Source of the DNA: Anaerolineales bacterium UBA6668
GTDB taxonomy: Bacteria > Chloroflexota > Anaerolineae > Anaerolineales > UBA6668
Direction: 5' to 3'
DNA: 10,478 nt
NCBI GenBank assembly: GCA_002455215.1
Contig: DKKK01000201.1
Span: 91,973-102,450, forward strand
In this document: positions 1 to 6,358 of the stretch, piece by piece
How positions within the stretch are numbered: position 1 is the first letter of the stretch
How the letters are laid out: the number at the start of each line of letters is the position of its first letter
Made by a program: the position numbers and the translations under genes
Notes under the pieces: generated by a model
Told to the model about the DNA's origin: nothing
The model's input: the letters and a program-made list of their open reading frames with translations, nothing else
Databases searched by the model: none

Positions 1-1
1 T

Positions 2-1444
2 CGTGATTTGGGCTTTGATGTGACGCGTGACCGCATTGGCTACGATGGTATTGAGTATCAATTCCAAACGGTGCTAGCGGGAACCAATGGACGCAAAACG
101 ATTGAGCAGGACGTAGCAGGCTATGAAATTCGCACCATTGGGGAAATCGTGCCTGCAGTGCCGGGTGCAAACATCCGCCTGACCATTGACATTCGCCTGC
201 AAGCCGCCGCTCGTGCCGCGCTACGCAAAATGATTGATACTGAAAATGAGCGGCGCGCCACCCAACCGGGAAAATACCAAATTACCAAAGGGGTGGTGAT
301 TGCCATGAGCGCCAAAACCGGTGAAATCTTGGCGATGTATAGCTACCCGAGCTACGACAACCAGCAATTTGCCCAGTTTATTCCGGTTGAGTATTATCAA
401 CAATTGGCAGATAACCCCGCCCTGCCTTTGCTGAATCAAGCCACACAAGGCGAGTACGCGCCGGGCTCGGTCTTTAAAATTGTGGTGGCGGCAGGCGCAT
501 TGCAAGACAATATCATCACGCCCGAACAAACGGTTTTTGACCCAGGCTTGATTGAAATTCGCAATGCCTACTATCCAACCGATTTGGGAAAGGCACGCAA
601 AGTGGTATGTTGGAAACGGGATGGGCATGGTCCGGTAGATTTTTTGACCGGTTTGGCGCAATCGTGTGATATTTACTTCTATGCACTGGGTGGAGGGTAC
701 AAAAAAGGTGGGGTGGATGAGGGCCTGGGCATCAACAAAATCCAACATTATGCGAATTTGCTTGGTTATAACAGATCCACCGGCATTGAACTGCCCGCCG
801 AGCGCGATGGTTTGGTTCCGAATACCGATTGGAAGCGTCTCAATCTGGGCGAAAACTGGTCGAGCGGCGATACCTACATTGCGTCTATTGGTCAAGGCTT
901 TATTCTTGCCACTCCATTACAGATTCTCAATAGCTACACACCATTTTTCCGCGGCAATAATGGCAACTTGCTACAGCCGACACTCATTCATGACATTTCA
1001 GATGGTGAAGGCAATATTTTGCAACCTTTTGTGACGCGCATCATCCGCAACACCCCTTTTCGTACGGATGTGTTGGATTGGGTAGACCGCGGTTTGCGCA
1101 AAGTATTTATTGATGGTACGGGTTCGGTCATTGCGCCGCCACGCACCGCTGTCAGTTTTGCGGGGAAATCCGGTACCGCTGAATATTGTGACAACATTGC
1201 CCAAAGCCAGAACCGTTGCAAATTTGGTGCCTGGCCCGCTCATGCTTGGTTTGTCGGTTATGCACCGTGGGAAGACCCGGAAATTGCGGTGATTGCTTTT
1301 GTTTATAGTGGTGAAGAAGGCTCAAAAATTGCTGGACCTGTGACCTTAGATGTAATTGATGCTTACTTTGAACTAAAGGCGCTGGACACGGGCATTCCAC
1401 TCCCCACCCCGACTGCGGTCCCTGAAGAAGAAGGTGACAACTAG
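2..1444 (+). CDS. mrdA: Penicillin-binding protein 2 (class B transpeptidase), 5'-truncated by window edge
   Basis: This is the C-terminal ~480 residues of a class B penicillin-binding protein, the transpeptidase that cross-links peptidoglycan during elongation together with RodA. The frame is open to the left edge, so the true start, the N-terminal membrane anchor and part of the dimerisation domain lie outside; the TTG at 8 is not a believable start. All three active-site motifs are present (numbered from the codon at 8): SVFK with the nucleophile Ser154 (467-478), SCD at 219-221 (S-x-D, as in PBP2-type enzymes) and KSGT at 387-390 (1166-1177). A TIDIRLQAAA segment near residue 58 is the usual linker into the transpeptidase domain. 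The C terminus is a Thr/Pro-rich acidic tail. PBP2 (elongation) fits better than PBP3/FtsI (division), but the missing N terminus prevents certainty. It converges with the minus-strand gene ending at 1576. Confidence 0.88.
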   Translation, partial: RDLGFDVTRDRIGYDGIEYQFQTVLAGTNGRKTIEQDVAGYEIRTIGEIVPAVPGANIRLTIDIRLQAAARAALRKMIDTENERRATQPGKYQITKGVVIAMSAKTGEILAMYSYPSYDNQQFAQFIPVEYYQQLADNPALPLLNQATQGEYAPGSVFKIVVAAGALQDNIITPEQTVFDPGLIEIRNAYYPTDLGKARKVVCWKRDGHGPVDFLTGLAQSCDIYFYALGGGYKKGGVDEGLGINKIQHYANLLGYNRSTGIELPAERDGLVPNTDWKRLNLGENWSSGDTYIASIGQGFILATPLQILNSYTPFFRGNNGNLLQPTLIHDISDGEGNILQPFVTRIIRNTPFRTDVLDWVDRGLRKVFIDGTGSVIAPPRTAVSFAGKSGTAEYCDNIAQSQNRCKFGAWPAHAWFVGYAPWEDPEIAVIAFVYSGEEGSKIAGPVTLDVIDAYFELKALDTGIPLPTPTAVPEEEGDN

Positions 1445-1518
1445 CCGGTATCCCCCTAGCCGCGCTTCGCTTGCCAGACACAGCTCAATAACTCTAGTAA
1501 CCAATTTACCCCAATCCA

Positions 1519-1550
1519 AAAAAGCGCCTTTCCCTTGCGAAAAAAGCGCT
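1519..1550 (-). terminator. Rho-independent terminator of the parA/membrane-protein operon
   Basis: Read on the minus strand, AGCGC plus a T run pairs with an A run plus GCGCT (1546-1550 with 1523-1527, then a mismatch and three A-T pairs), and the stem is followed by a run of Ts (1522-1518). It lies about 26 bases beyond the stop codon at 1576. On the plus strand the hairpin is preceded by As and followed by CTGCTTC, so it is a weaker terminator for the PBP2 gene. The same sequence design recurs at 3711-3739. Confidence 0.6.
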
Positions 1551-1575
1551 CTGCTTCATTAACCTACCTATCTAC

Positions 1576-2892
1576 TCAGGCGTTTGAGTTATTTCCACTA
1601 TCACTGTTTAAGAAAACGCGCATGGTACGCTCGACCAATTGGTAAGCCACGCCTTGTTGGAAGCCAACCACCCAGGCTAGCGCCCCAAGCACCAAGTAAG
1701 CGCCGCCACCGGGTTGTGGGTTTTGCACCAATACCAGTCCGCCCAATTGAAAAATCAGGAATACAAATACGCCCAGCACACCCCCTAGTAACGGGCTGAT
1801 AATATACCAAATGCTTTGATGGGGGTCAAAATCTTGGTCAATCGCAATATGTCGCACCAAACTCCAAAGCGCATTGGTGTTGCCACCCAATACGCCAGAA
1901 AGAATCGTGGTACAGATCAGGAGCAAATTGATATTGTCAGGCAAATAGCCCAGTGAAAACAGCTTTTCGGTGGGTCCAATATTGGTAAAGGCAAACCAAA
2001 AGCCATAAAAAGTAACCAGTAGCCAAACCAAAGTGATAATGGTTAATCCCAGCCCCCATGTTTTTGCCCAGCCACTTTGCTTTTTGCGATAATTGATACT
2101 GAGTAATACTTCGTTATACAAGCGATGGGCGTCTTCATAATGCTGGGGACCTGCCAATAAGCGGTTTTTGGCAGATTTGAGCTTACGCAAATTGAGTTGA
2201 TTGACCTGTGCATTGCCGGAAGGTTGGGTCACCAGTTGGTTTTCCAGCTTTTCGATGGTTTGCCAGAAATTCTGCACCATTTGCGGGCGCACCAAACGCT
2301 CCAATACCACCGGGTCTTCATCGCGGTCTGTCAAATCCATCTCTGCGCTATTGTTGTTGCCGTTCGCTGAATCGAGTGGGTCGGGGGCAAGGTTGAGCCC
2401 GGTTTCCAATGATGGCGTGCCTGCCGACCAATTATCAGCGCCACCCATTGGCGCAGGAAAACTGCCCCGCACGGTAGAAGAAGCATTGTCTGCAATGCGT
2501 TTGGTGGCTGGCATTGCTGTGCTGGTCACCCGTTCAGCACGGGTGGCTGGTTCGTTGGGGAGCAAGTTACGCTCCGATTCAGTGGATGGGTACATCGCCG
2601 CCAATTCTTCCGGTGTGTAGCCTGACGGCTCCGGTATAGGCTGGAAAGGCTGACGCTCACTGGGCGGCAATGGCTCGGCAGGCATTATCGGTTCGCCAAA
2701 GAGCGCTTGGATATCAGCGTCCGAACCTTCCGCGTCACCTGCCGCGCCGGCTGGTTGTGCATCGGTAAAACGTGCTGGATTGGTGGTGATGGCTTGGGGA
2801 GAAAGCGTTGGCTCCGCGCTAAAAGGATTGCCTTGTTCTGGTAAAAGCAATTTGCGTCCACGTCCGCTCAAACGATTGGGTTTATTTTCCAT
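1576..2892 (-). CDS. Membrane protein of unknown function, Pro-rich N terminus and four predicted TM helices
   Basis: I do not recognise a named family. The start is ATG at 2892, chosen because CAGGAG (2905-2900) lies 7 bases upstream; the frame is open further upstream but has no such site. The 438-residue protein has three parts: a hydrophilic Pro/Ser/Asn-rich region (about 1-195) that looks disordered; a charged helical region (about 205-270, FWQTIEKLENQL and a Lys/Arg-rich stretch); and a membrane domain with helices at about 275-300, 319-340, 360-388 and 395-418, with Gly-rich turns such as GVLGGNTNALWSL. The C terminus is short and Asn/Ser-rich. The gene overlaps the end of the ParA gene by 11 bases, so the two are cotranscribed and probably translationally coupled. 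A plausible inference is that it is the membrane partner of the ParA ATPase, with the long N terminus facing the cytoplasm. No catalytic motif is visible. Confidence 0.8.
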   Translation of the reverse strand: MENKPNRLSGRGRKLLLPEQGNPFSAEPTLSPQAITTNPARFTDAQPAGAAGDAEGSDADIQALFGEPIMPAEPLPPSERQPFQPIPEPSGYTPEELAAMYPSTESERNLLPNEPATRAERVTSTAMPATKRIADNASSTVRGSFPAPMGGADNWSAGTPSLETGLNLAPDPLDSANGNNNSAEMDLTDRDEDPVVLERLVRPQMVQNFWQTIEKLENQLVTQPSGNAQVNQLNLRKLKSAKNRLLAGPQHYEDAHRLYNEVLLSINYRKKQSGWAKTWGLGLTIITLVWLLVTFYGFWFAFTNIGPTEKLFSLGYLPDNINLLLICTTILSGVLGGNTNALWSLVRHIAIDQDFDPHQSIWYIISPLLGGVLGVFVFLIFQLGGLVLVQNPQPGGGAYLVLGALAWVVGFQQGVAYQLVERTMRVFLNSDSGNNSNA

Positions 2893-3640
2893 GAATGATC
2901 TCCTGAGCAAGCGTGCGGTAAGCTTGCGCCGCTGGGCTATCGGGGTCAAAAGTAAGCACCGATTGTGCAGAAACAGGCGCTTCTGCCACAGATGGCTGGT
3001 CTACGATGATTGCTGAGAACACTTTATTTTGAAAAACATCTTGTAATTCAGCCAACACTGCCTGCGAATGTTCCACTTCAGGGCGGTACATGGTAGGCAA
3101 TATGCCAAGCAATGCGAGAGACGGGTTCATCCGCTCATGGATACGCCACACCATCTCAAGTAAGGCACGTACCCCGCGCATTGATAAGAATTGGCACTGC
3201 ACCGGGATTAGTAATTCTTGGGCGGCGGTCATCGCATTGACTGTCAGCAAACCCAAACTGGGCGGCGTATCCATCAAAACAAAATCTACATCTAACGCAA
3301 GTCGTTGTAGCGCATTACTCAAGCGAAAGGCGCGGTCAGGAAATGTGCTGAGCGCAATTTCGGCACGTGCTAGGTCGCTGGTGGCTGGCGCTAGGTATAG
3401 GTTCGGGGCAACTTGCCGCAAAACACTGACCAAACGGGTATCACGCAACAATACGGTATATAAGGAGCGTGTTACTTGGTAGGGGTCTTGCCCACAAGAC
3501 ATCGTAAGCGCGGCTTGGGGGTCTAAATCCACCAACAATACGCGCTTGCCCAATTGAGCCAACGCCCAGCCCAGATTGAAAACAGTGGTGGTTTTTCCAA
3601 CCCCGCCTTTTTGATTTGCGACAGCAATAATTCTTTTCAC
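2882..3640 (-). CDS. parA: ParA/Soj-family Walker-type ATPase
   Basis: This is a 252-residue ParA-type ATPase of the short Soj class, lacking the N-terminal helix-turn-helix of plasmid P1-type ParA. It shows the deviant Walker A motif KGGVGKTT (residues 11-18, signature Lys11 and Lys16), the Walker A' motif VDLDPQ (37-42, Asp38 and Asp40) and the Walker B motif LMDTPP (Asp124). The family forms ATP-dependent dimers that bind DNA or membrane-linked partners to place chromosomes, plasmids or large complexes. The start is taken as GTG 3640: the family starts just before the first beta strand, and a good promoter at 3648-3676 overlaps the only longer TTG-initiated reading. No parB or parS-like site is visible; the next gene, overlapping by 11 bases, encodes a membrane protein. 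A role in chromosome segregation is therefore uncertain, and positioning or tethering of another complex is equally possible. Confidence 0.9.
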   Translation of the reverse strand: MKRIIAVANQKGGVGKTTTVFNLGWALAQLGKRVLLVDLDPQAALTMSCGQDPYQVTRSLYTVLLRDTRLVSVLRQVAPNLYLAPATSDLARAEIALSTFPDRAFRLSNALQRLALDVDFVLMDTPPSLGLLTVNAMTAAQELLIPVQCQFLSMRGVRALLEMVWRIHERMNPSLALLGILPTMYRPEVEHSQAVLAELQDVFQNKVFSAIIVDQPSVAEAPVSAQSVLTFDPDSPAAQAYRTLAQEIIHGK

Positions 3641-3647
3641 AAAGCAA

Positions 3648-3676
3648 AGTATATAGCTTTTGGAAAAATTGGTCAA
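3648..3676 (-). promoter_or_regulatory. Sigma70-type promoter of parA, predicted leaderless transcript
   Basis: On the minus strand, -35 TTGACC (3676-3671), a 17-base spacer and -10 TATACT (3653-3648). The expected start point, 6-8 bases past the -10, falls at 3641-3639, that is on the GTG start at 3640. No Shine-Dalgarno sequence precedes the GTG. This supports a leaderless mRNA. Confidence 0.7.
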
Positions 3677-3687
3677 TTACAATTGAC
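3672..3687. promoter_or_regulatory. Perfect 7-2-7 palindrome over the parA -35 box
   Basis: GTCAATT AC AATTGAC is a perfect inverted repeat that includes most of the -35 hexamer of the parA promoter. A symmetric site at this place is where a dimeric repressor would block RNA polymerase, so it is a candidate operator, perhaps for autoregulation. It is AT-rich and short, so chance is possible. Confidence 0.4.
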
Positions 3688-3707
3688 AATTCCATTTCAC
3701 GGATGGG

Positions 3708-3788
3708 AACTGCGCTTTTCCCTTAAGTAAAAAAGCGCAAATCGCTCTTCGGCATGTGTGCCGAAGATAACCCATGTCGAATATAAAC
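3708..3788 (+). repeat. Dispersed palindromic intergenic repeat, copy A
   Basis: The copy has a left hairpin, TGCGCTTTT (3711-3719) pairing with AAAAGCGCA (3731-3739). The conserved core at 3736-3765 contains the inverted repeat CTTCGGCA-TGTG-TGCCGAAG (3747-3766), and the tail ends TATAAAC (3782-3788). The 30-base core matches copy C (7434-7463) at 25 positions. It lies in the divergent gap between the parA operon and the gene at 3916. Confidence 0.7.
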
Positions 3789-3813
3789 AATGCGAACAAC
3801 CGTTGGCAGTCAG

Positions 3814-3843
3814 TTACCCTTCCTTTAGAAAATCCGTTATAAT
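3814..3843 (+). promoter_or_regulatory. Putative promoter for the 3916/4218 operon
   Basis: A perfect -10 TATAAT (3838-3843) is preceded at 18 bases by TTACCC (3814-3819), a weak -35 matching the consensus at three of six positions. The start point would be near 3850, giving a 5' leader of about 65 bases that contains the degraded repeat copy D. Confidence 0.45.
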
Positions 3844-3861
3844 TATGCTCGGCACGCAAAA

Positions 3862-3928
3862 AACTGCACTTTTCGTTTAAGAAAAAATCTACAATGCCGA
3901 AGCCTGCCGAAGCCCATGACTATCATAC
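3862..3928 (+). repeat. Degraded copy D of the dispersed repeat, running into the next gene
   Basis: The left part AACTGCACTTTTCGTTTAAG (3862-3881) matches copy A at 3708-3727 except for three bases. The A-rich stretch follows. The core palindrome is reduced to two GCCGAAG units (3897-3903 and 3907-3913), and CCCATG then matches the copy A tail. The ATG of the 3916 gene therefore lies inside repeat-derived sequence. Confidence 0.5.
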
Positions 3929-4215
3929 AAATTCTTTATTGGCATACAATCCCGATACAAGTGCGTGCAATTGCCGGGCGCAACCGTCAGACTGTCGCAT
4001 TACCCCCACGCTTCATGGAAGCGGTAGACGCGGCGGCAATGTCAGCAGGCTTGACAGGTTCGGATGCGTATAGCGATCTTTTTCGCTGGGGAGAAGCAGT
4101 TGAAAAAGAAGGCGAACCTGCCGAGCTCGCCCAAGAAACAGCCACCGAACTAGAAGCCGCATGGCAAAGCATTGACTGGAAACGTGTGGCAGTCCAACTC
4201 AAAACAGCAAAATAA
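3916..4215 (+). CDS. Small conserved hypothetical protein (~99 aa), possibly the 'virulence factor' PF13769-like family
   Basis: The protein has a short beta-rich N terminus, then RQTVALPPRFMEAVDAAAM..AGLTGSDAYSDLFRWGE (about residues 24-60), then an acidic Ala/Glu-rich helix and a basic end. From memory this layout resembles small proteins of cyanobacteria and Chloroflexota that databases label 'virulence factor', a name that says nothing firm about function; the assignment is tentative. The LPPRFMEAVDAAA segment could also suggest a ribbon-helix-helix-like regulator, but the Arg/Lys content and strand pattern are not convincing. The start is uncertain: ATG 3916 has no Shine-Dalgarno site and lies in a degraded repeat, while GTG 3961 (residue 16) would keep the conserved part. 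Two bases separate its stop from the phosphoesterase start, so the two form an operon. Confidence 0.7.
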   Translation: MTIIQILYWHTIPIQVRAIAGRNRQTVALPPRFMEAVDAAAMSAGLTGSDAYSDLFRWGEAVEKEGEPAELAQETATELEAAWQSIDWKRVAVQLKTAK

Positions 4216-4217
4216 CG

Positions 4218-4970
4218 ATGCGCATACTGGTCATTTCCGATATTCATGGCAACCAAGTTGCGCTTTCGGCTGTGCTTTCTGCCGCCAAAGACCGCTACGA
4301 TGCAGTCTGGTGCTTGGGCGACTTGGTTGGCTACGGTCCAAACCCTAACGAATGTGTAGCTATGGTGCAAGCCCTGCCCAACTTGGTGTGTTTGTGTGGC
4401 AATCACGACAAAGCCGCGTTGGGAGAGCTAGACCTTTCCGAGTTTAATGCCGATGCCTTGCGGGCTGTCCTGTGGGGGGGCGATGCACTTAACGCCGAAA
4501 GTCGCGCCTATCTTCAGCAACTCACTGCCGCCGCCATCGCCAAACTGGACGGACACCCTGCTTGGCGGCAGGTGATGCTGGCACATGGCAGTCCACGTGA
4601 CCCAATTTGGGAGTATATTCTGACCCCGGAGATTGCCCTAGACAATTTTCTGCATTTCTCCGAAGCGCTTTGCCTAATTGGGCACAGCCATATTCCGCTA
4701 TACGCCCATCTGACAGCGAGTGAATGCAAAATGCAGTTGGCTACCGACGGGCTAGAAATTGTGCTTGATGAAGGGCGTTTTATCATTAATCCGGGCAGTG
4801 TCGGTCAACCACGCGACCATGACCCGCGTGCCGCCTATGGCATCCTTGACCTAGCGGCAATGCGTTGGAAATTTCACCGTGTTACTTACGACATCAGCGA
4901 AACACAAGCCCGTATGCACGCCCACAACTTGCCCCGCCGCCTAATTGACCGCTTGGCATTTGGCAGGTAA
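4218..4970 (+). CDS. Calcineurin-like metallophosphoesterase (YfcE/MJ0936-type)
   Basis: This 250-residue protein has every metal-binding motif of the calcineurin-like phosphoesterase fold: SDIHGN (Asp8, His10), GDLVGYGPNP (Asp35), GNHD (Asn62, His63), AHGSP (His123) and GHSH (His156, His158), followed by NPGSVGQPRD (191-200). The VGYGPNP signature is typical of the small bacterial and archaeal phosphodiesterase branch, which hydrolyses phosphodiesters with two metal ions such as manganese; the physiological substrate is unknown. The length is usual for the family and no signal peptide is seen, so it is cytoplasmic. ATG 4218 follows the previous stop by two bases without a good Shine-Dalgarno site, so translation is probably coupled to the upstream small gene. 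Functional partnership with that gene is inference from the operon only. Confidence 0.93.
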   Translation: MRILVISDIHGNQVALSAVLSAAKDRYDAVWCLGDLVGYGPNPNECVAMVQALPNLVCLCGNHDKAALGELDLSEFNADALRAVLWGGDALNAESRAYLQQLTAAAIAKLDGHPAWRQVMLAHGSPRDPIWEYILTPEIALDNFLHFSEALCLIGHSHIPLYAHLTASECKMQLATDGLEIVLDEGRFIINPGSVGQPRDHDPRAAYGILDLAAMRWKFHRVTYDISETQARMHAHNLPRRLIDRLAFGR

Positions 4971-4980
4971 CTCACACTAA

Positions 4981-5053
4981 CAGATACCAATCATGGTGCT
5001 ATTCGGCTACATGCCGAATAGCGAATTGCGGATAGATATATTCGCTTAAAGTG
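4981..5053 (-). repeat. Dispersed palindromic intergenic repeat, copy B (inverted)
   Basis: The minus strand reads CTTTAAGCG (5051-5043), then CGCAATTCGCTATTCGGCAT and the rest of the core (5030-5002). A perfect hairpin of 10 bp with a 5-base loop lies at 4998-5022 (GCTATTCGGC-TACAT-GCCGAATAGC). The core matches copy C closely, with one gap. It lies between the phosphoesterase gene and bchI. Confidence 0.7.
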
Positions 5054-5164
5054 CCAATCATTGTGAGTCGTACAAACGGTAGCAATCCTATGCGCTTCAA
5101 AATAGGTTTGCCGCAATTGCAGTCATATCTGATACGAGTCAAATAGAATAGTAAAAAATACCTG

Positions 5165-5196
5165 CCCTGATTTGTGACTTTCGCCACAAATCAGGG
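5165..5196. terminator. Strong 12-bp hairpin in the bchI upstream region
   Basis: CCCTGATTTGTG (5165-5176) pairs perfectly with CACAAATCAGGG (5185-5196) across an 8-base loop. There is no T run after it on the plus strand. On the minus strand TTTTTT follows at 5159-5154 after a short CAGGTA spacer, yet no minus-strand gene needs a terminator here. It may end the phosphoesterase transcript imperfectly, or be part of a structured leader for bchI. Confidence 0.5.
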
Positions 5197-5218
5197 TCAG
5201 TTATAGAATGAACATTTC

Positions 5219-5248
5219 ATCGGCGACTATAGTCGCCGATTTTATTTA
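5219..5248 (+). promoter_or_regulatory. Perfect 22-bp palindrome followed by T-rich sequence: terminator/attenuator or operator
   Basis: The left half ATCGGCGACTA (5219-5229) is mirrored exactly by its complement (5230-5240), giving a 9-bp GC-rich stem with a TATA loop, followed by TTTATTTAAT. It ends 34 bases before the bchI start and 15 bases before its Shine-Dalgarno region, which leaves no room for a promoter downstream. It therefore lies inside the bchI transcript or over its start site. A possible -10 (TATAGAAT, 5202-5209) sits just upstream without a good -35. Confidence 0.55.
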
Positions 5249-5274
5249 ATCCATCGAAGGAATAGGTTTTTACT

Positions 5275-6342
5275 ATGAAAAAACGCCAGATTTACCCATT
5301 TAGTGCAATCGTCGGACAGTCCAACATGCGCATGGCTTTGCTACTCAATGCAGTGAACCCTGGCATTGGGGGGGTGTTGGTGCGTGGCGAGAAAGGTACT
5401 GGCAAAAGCACTGCCGCTCGCGGGTTGGCAGAATTATTACCTGCTTTGGATGTGGTAGGCGGTTGCCCGTATGCACTTGCTCCAGAAGAAGTTCCCACTG
5501 ATTTGTGGCCGCACGAAGCCAACAGTGTAGAACAACGTGCCGTGCAAGTGGTTGACCTGCCGCTCGGTGTGACAGAAGACCGCTTGCTGGGCACTATCAA
5601 CCTGGAGCAAGCCATTCAGCAAGGCAAGCGTCAATTTGAGCCGGGCTTATTGGCACAGGCGCATCGTGGAATTTTGTATATTGATGAAGTAAACTTACTG
5701 GGCGACCATATTGTAGATGTTTTACTGGATGCCGCGGCGATGGGCATTAATATTGTAGAACGCGAAGGCGTGTCGTTTAGCCATCCATCGCGCTTTATTT
5801 TGGTCGGTACTATGAACCCCGAAGAAGGCGATTTGCGCCCGCAGTTGTTAGACCGCTTTGGACTGGCAGTGCAGGTGGAAGGTCCGGTAGATGTGGCAGA
5901 ACGCACCGAGATTGTGCGCCGCCGCCTTGCCTTTGAAGAAAGCCCGACACAATTTGCCCAACGCTTCAAGAAGGCTGATGAACAGTTACGCCAACACATT
6001 TTGGATGCACAGCGCCGTTTGCCATTGGTTACAGTGGATGAGCGCATGATGCGGGTAATTGCTAAGGTGTGTATGGAATTTGACGTGGATGGTATGCGTG
6101 CCGATTTGGTGATTTATAAAACAGCACGCACGATTGCCGCTTGGCGGGCGCAAGAAAAAGTCGGGGCGGCAGAAATCAAACTTGCCGCAGAGTTGGCGCT
6201 ACCCCACCGCCGGCGTAAACAACCTTTTGAACAAGCTGGTTTGGATGCCAACAAGTTGGATGACGTTATCAAGCAAGCCTTAGAAACGACACAAGGCGGG
6301 CAAGAACGCGAGAGCGAAACGGCAGGTGAACCACAGCGATGA
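5275..6342 (+). CDS. bchI: Magnesium/cobalt chelatase ATPase subunit I (BchI/ChlI family)
   Basis: This is a 355-residue AAA+ ATPase of the BchI/ChlI family, whose hexamers drive metal insertion into a tetrapyrrole (magnesium into protoporphyrin IX, or cobalt in the related cobalamin branch). It has the N-terminal FSAIVGQ segment, Walker A GEKGTGKST (38-46), the BchI-type insert with the VDLPLGVTEDRLLGTINLEQA signature before Walker B, Walker B GILYIDEVN (132-140, Asp137 and Glu138), the sensor-1 region ILVGTMNPEEGDLRPQLLDRFGL and a C-terminal helical lid. The last ~45 residues are a charged, Gln/Glu-rich tail like the linker in fused ChlI-ChlD proteins. ATG 5275 is preceded by GAAGG and AATAGG. 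It is followed at once by the VWA subunit gene. With no large BchH/CobN subunit in view, whether it serves chlorophyll or cobalamin synthesis cannot be decided. Confidence 0.92.
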   Translation: MKKRQIYPFSAIVGQSNMRMALLLNAVNPGIGGVLVRGEKGTGKSTAARGLAELLPALDVVGGCPYALAPEEVPTDLWPHEANSVEQRAVQVVDLPLGVTEDRLLGTINLEQAIQQGKRQFEPGLLAQAHRGILYIDEVNLLGDHIVDVLLDAAAMGINIVEREGVSFSHPSRFILVGTMNPEEGDLRPQLLDRFGLAVQVEGPVDVAERTEIVRRRLAFEESPTQFAQRFKKADEQLRQHILDAQRRLPLVTVDERMMRVIAKVCMEFDVDGMRADLVIYKTARTIAAWRAQEKVGAAEIKLAAELALPHRRRKQPFEQAGLDANKLDDVIKQALETTQGGQERESETAGEPQR

Positions 6343-6358
6343 GACCTCAGGAGCCGAA

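Noticed and set aside
221..895. 224-codon open frame on the minus strand inside the PBP2 gene
   Set aside because: It is antisense to a gene with all catalytic motifs; it shows no domain and no ribosome binding site, so it is a codon-usage shadow.
3641..3676. A longer ParA protein starting at TTG 3676
   Set aside because: The TTG is the -35 box of a good promoter, the added residues are not ParA-like, and the family normally starts right before the KRIIAVANQKGG strand.
3683..3710. A plus-strand promoter from the perfect TTGACA at 3683
   Set aside because: No -10-like hexamer occurs 16-18 bases downstream; the TTGACA arises from the palindrome over the parA -35 box.
3987..4406. 139-codon minus-strand frame across the small gene and the phosphoesterase
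   Set aside because: It is antisense to two well-supported genes and has no recognisable protein features.
5100..5274. Cobalamin riboswitch upstream of the chelatase operon
   Set aside because: I could not find the conserved B12-box type sequence or the expected multi-stem layout; only two simple hairpins are present.
6326..6358. GTG 6326 as the start of the VWA subunit
   Set aside because: ATG 6359 has AGGAG at 5 bases; the GTG has no comparable site. It is kept only as an alternative.
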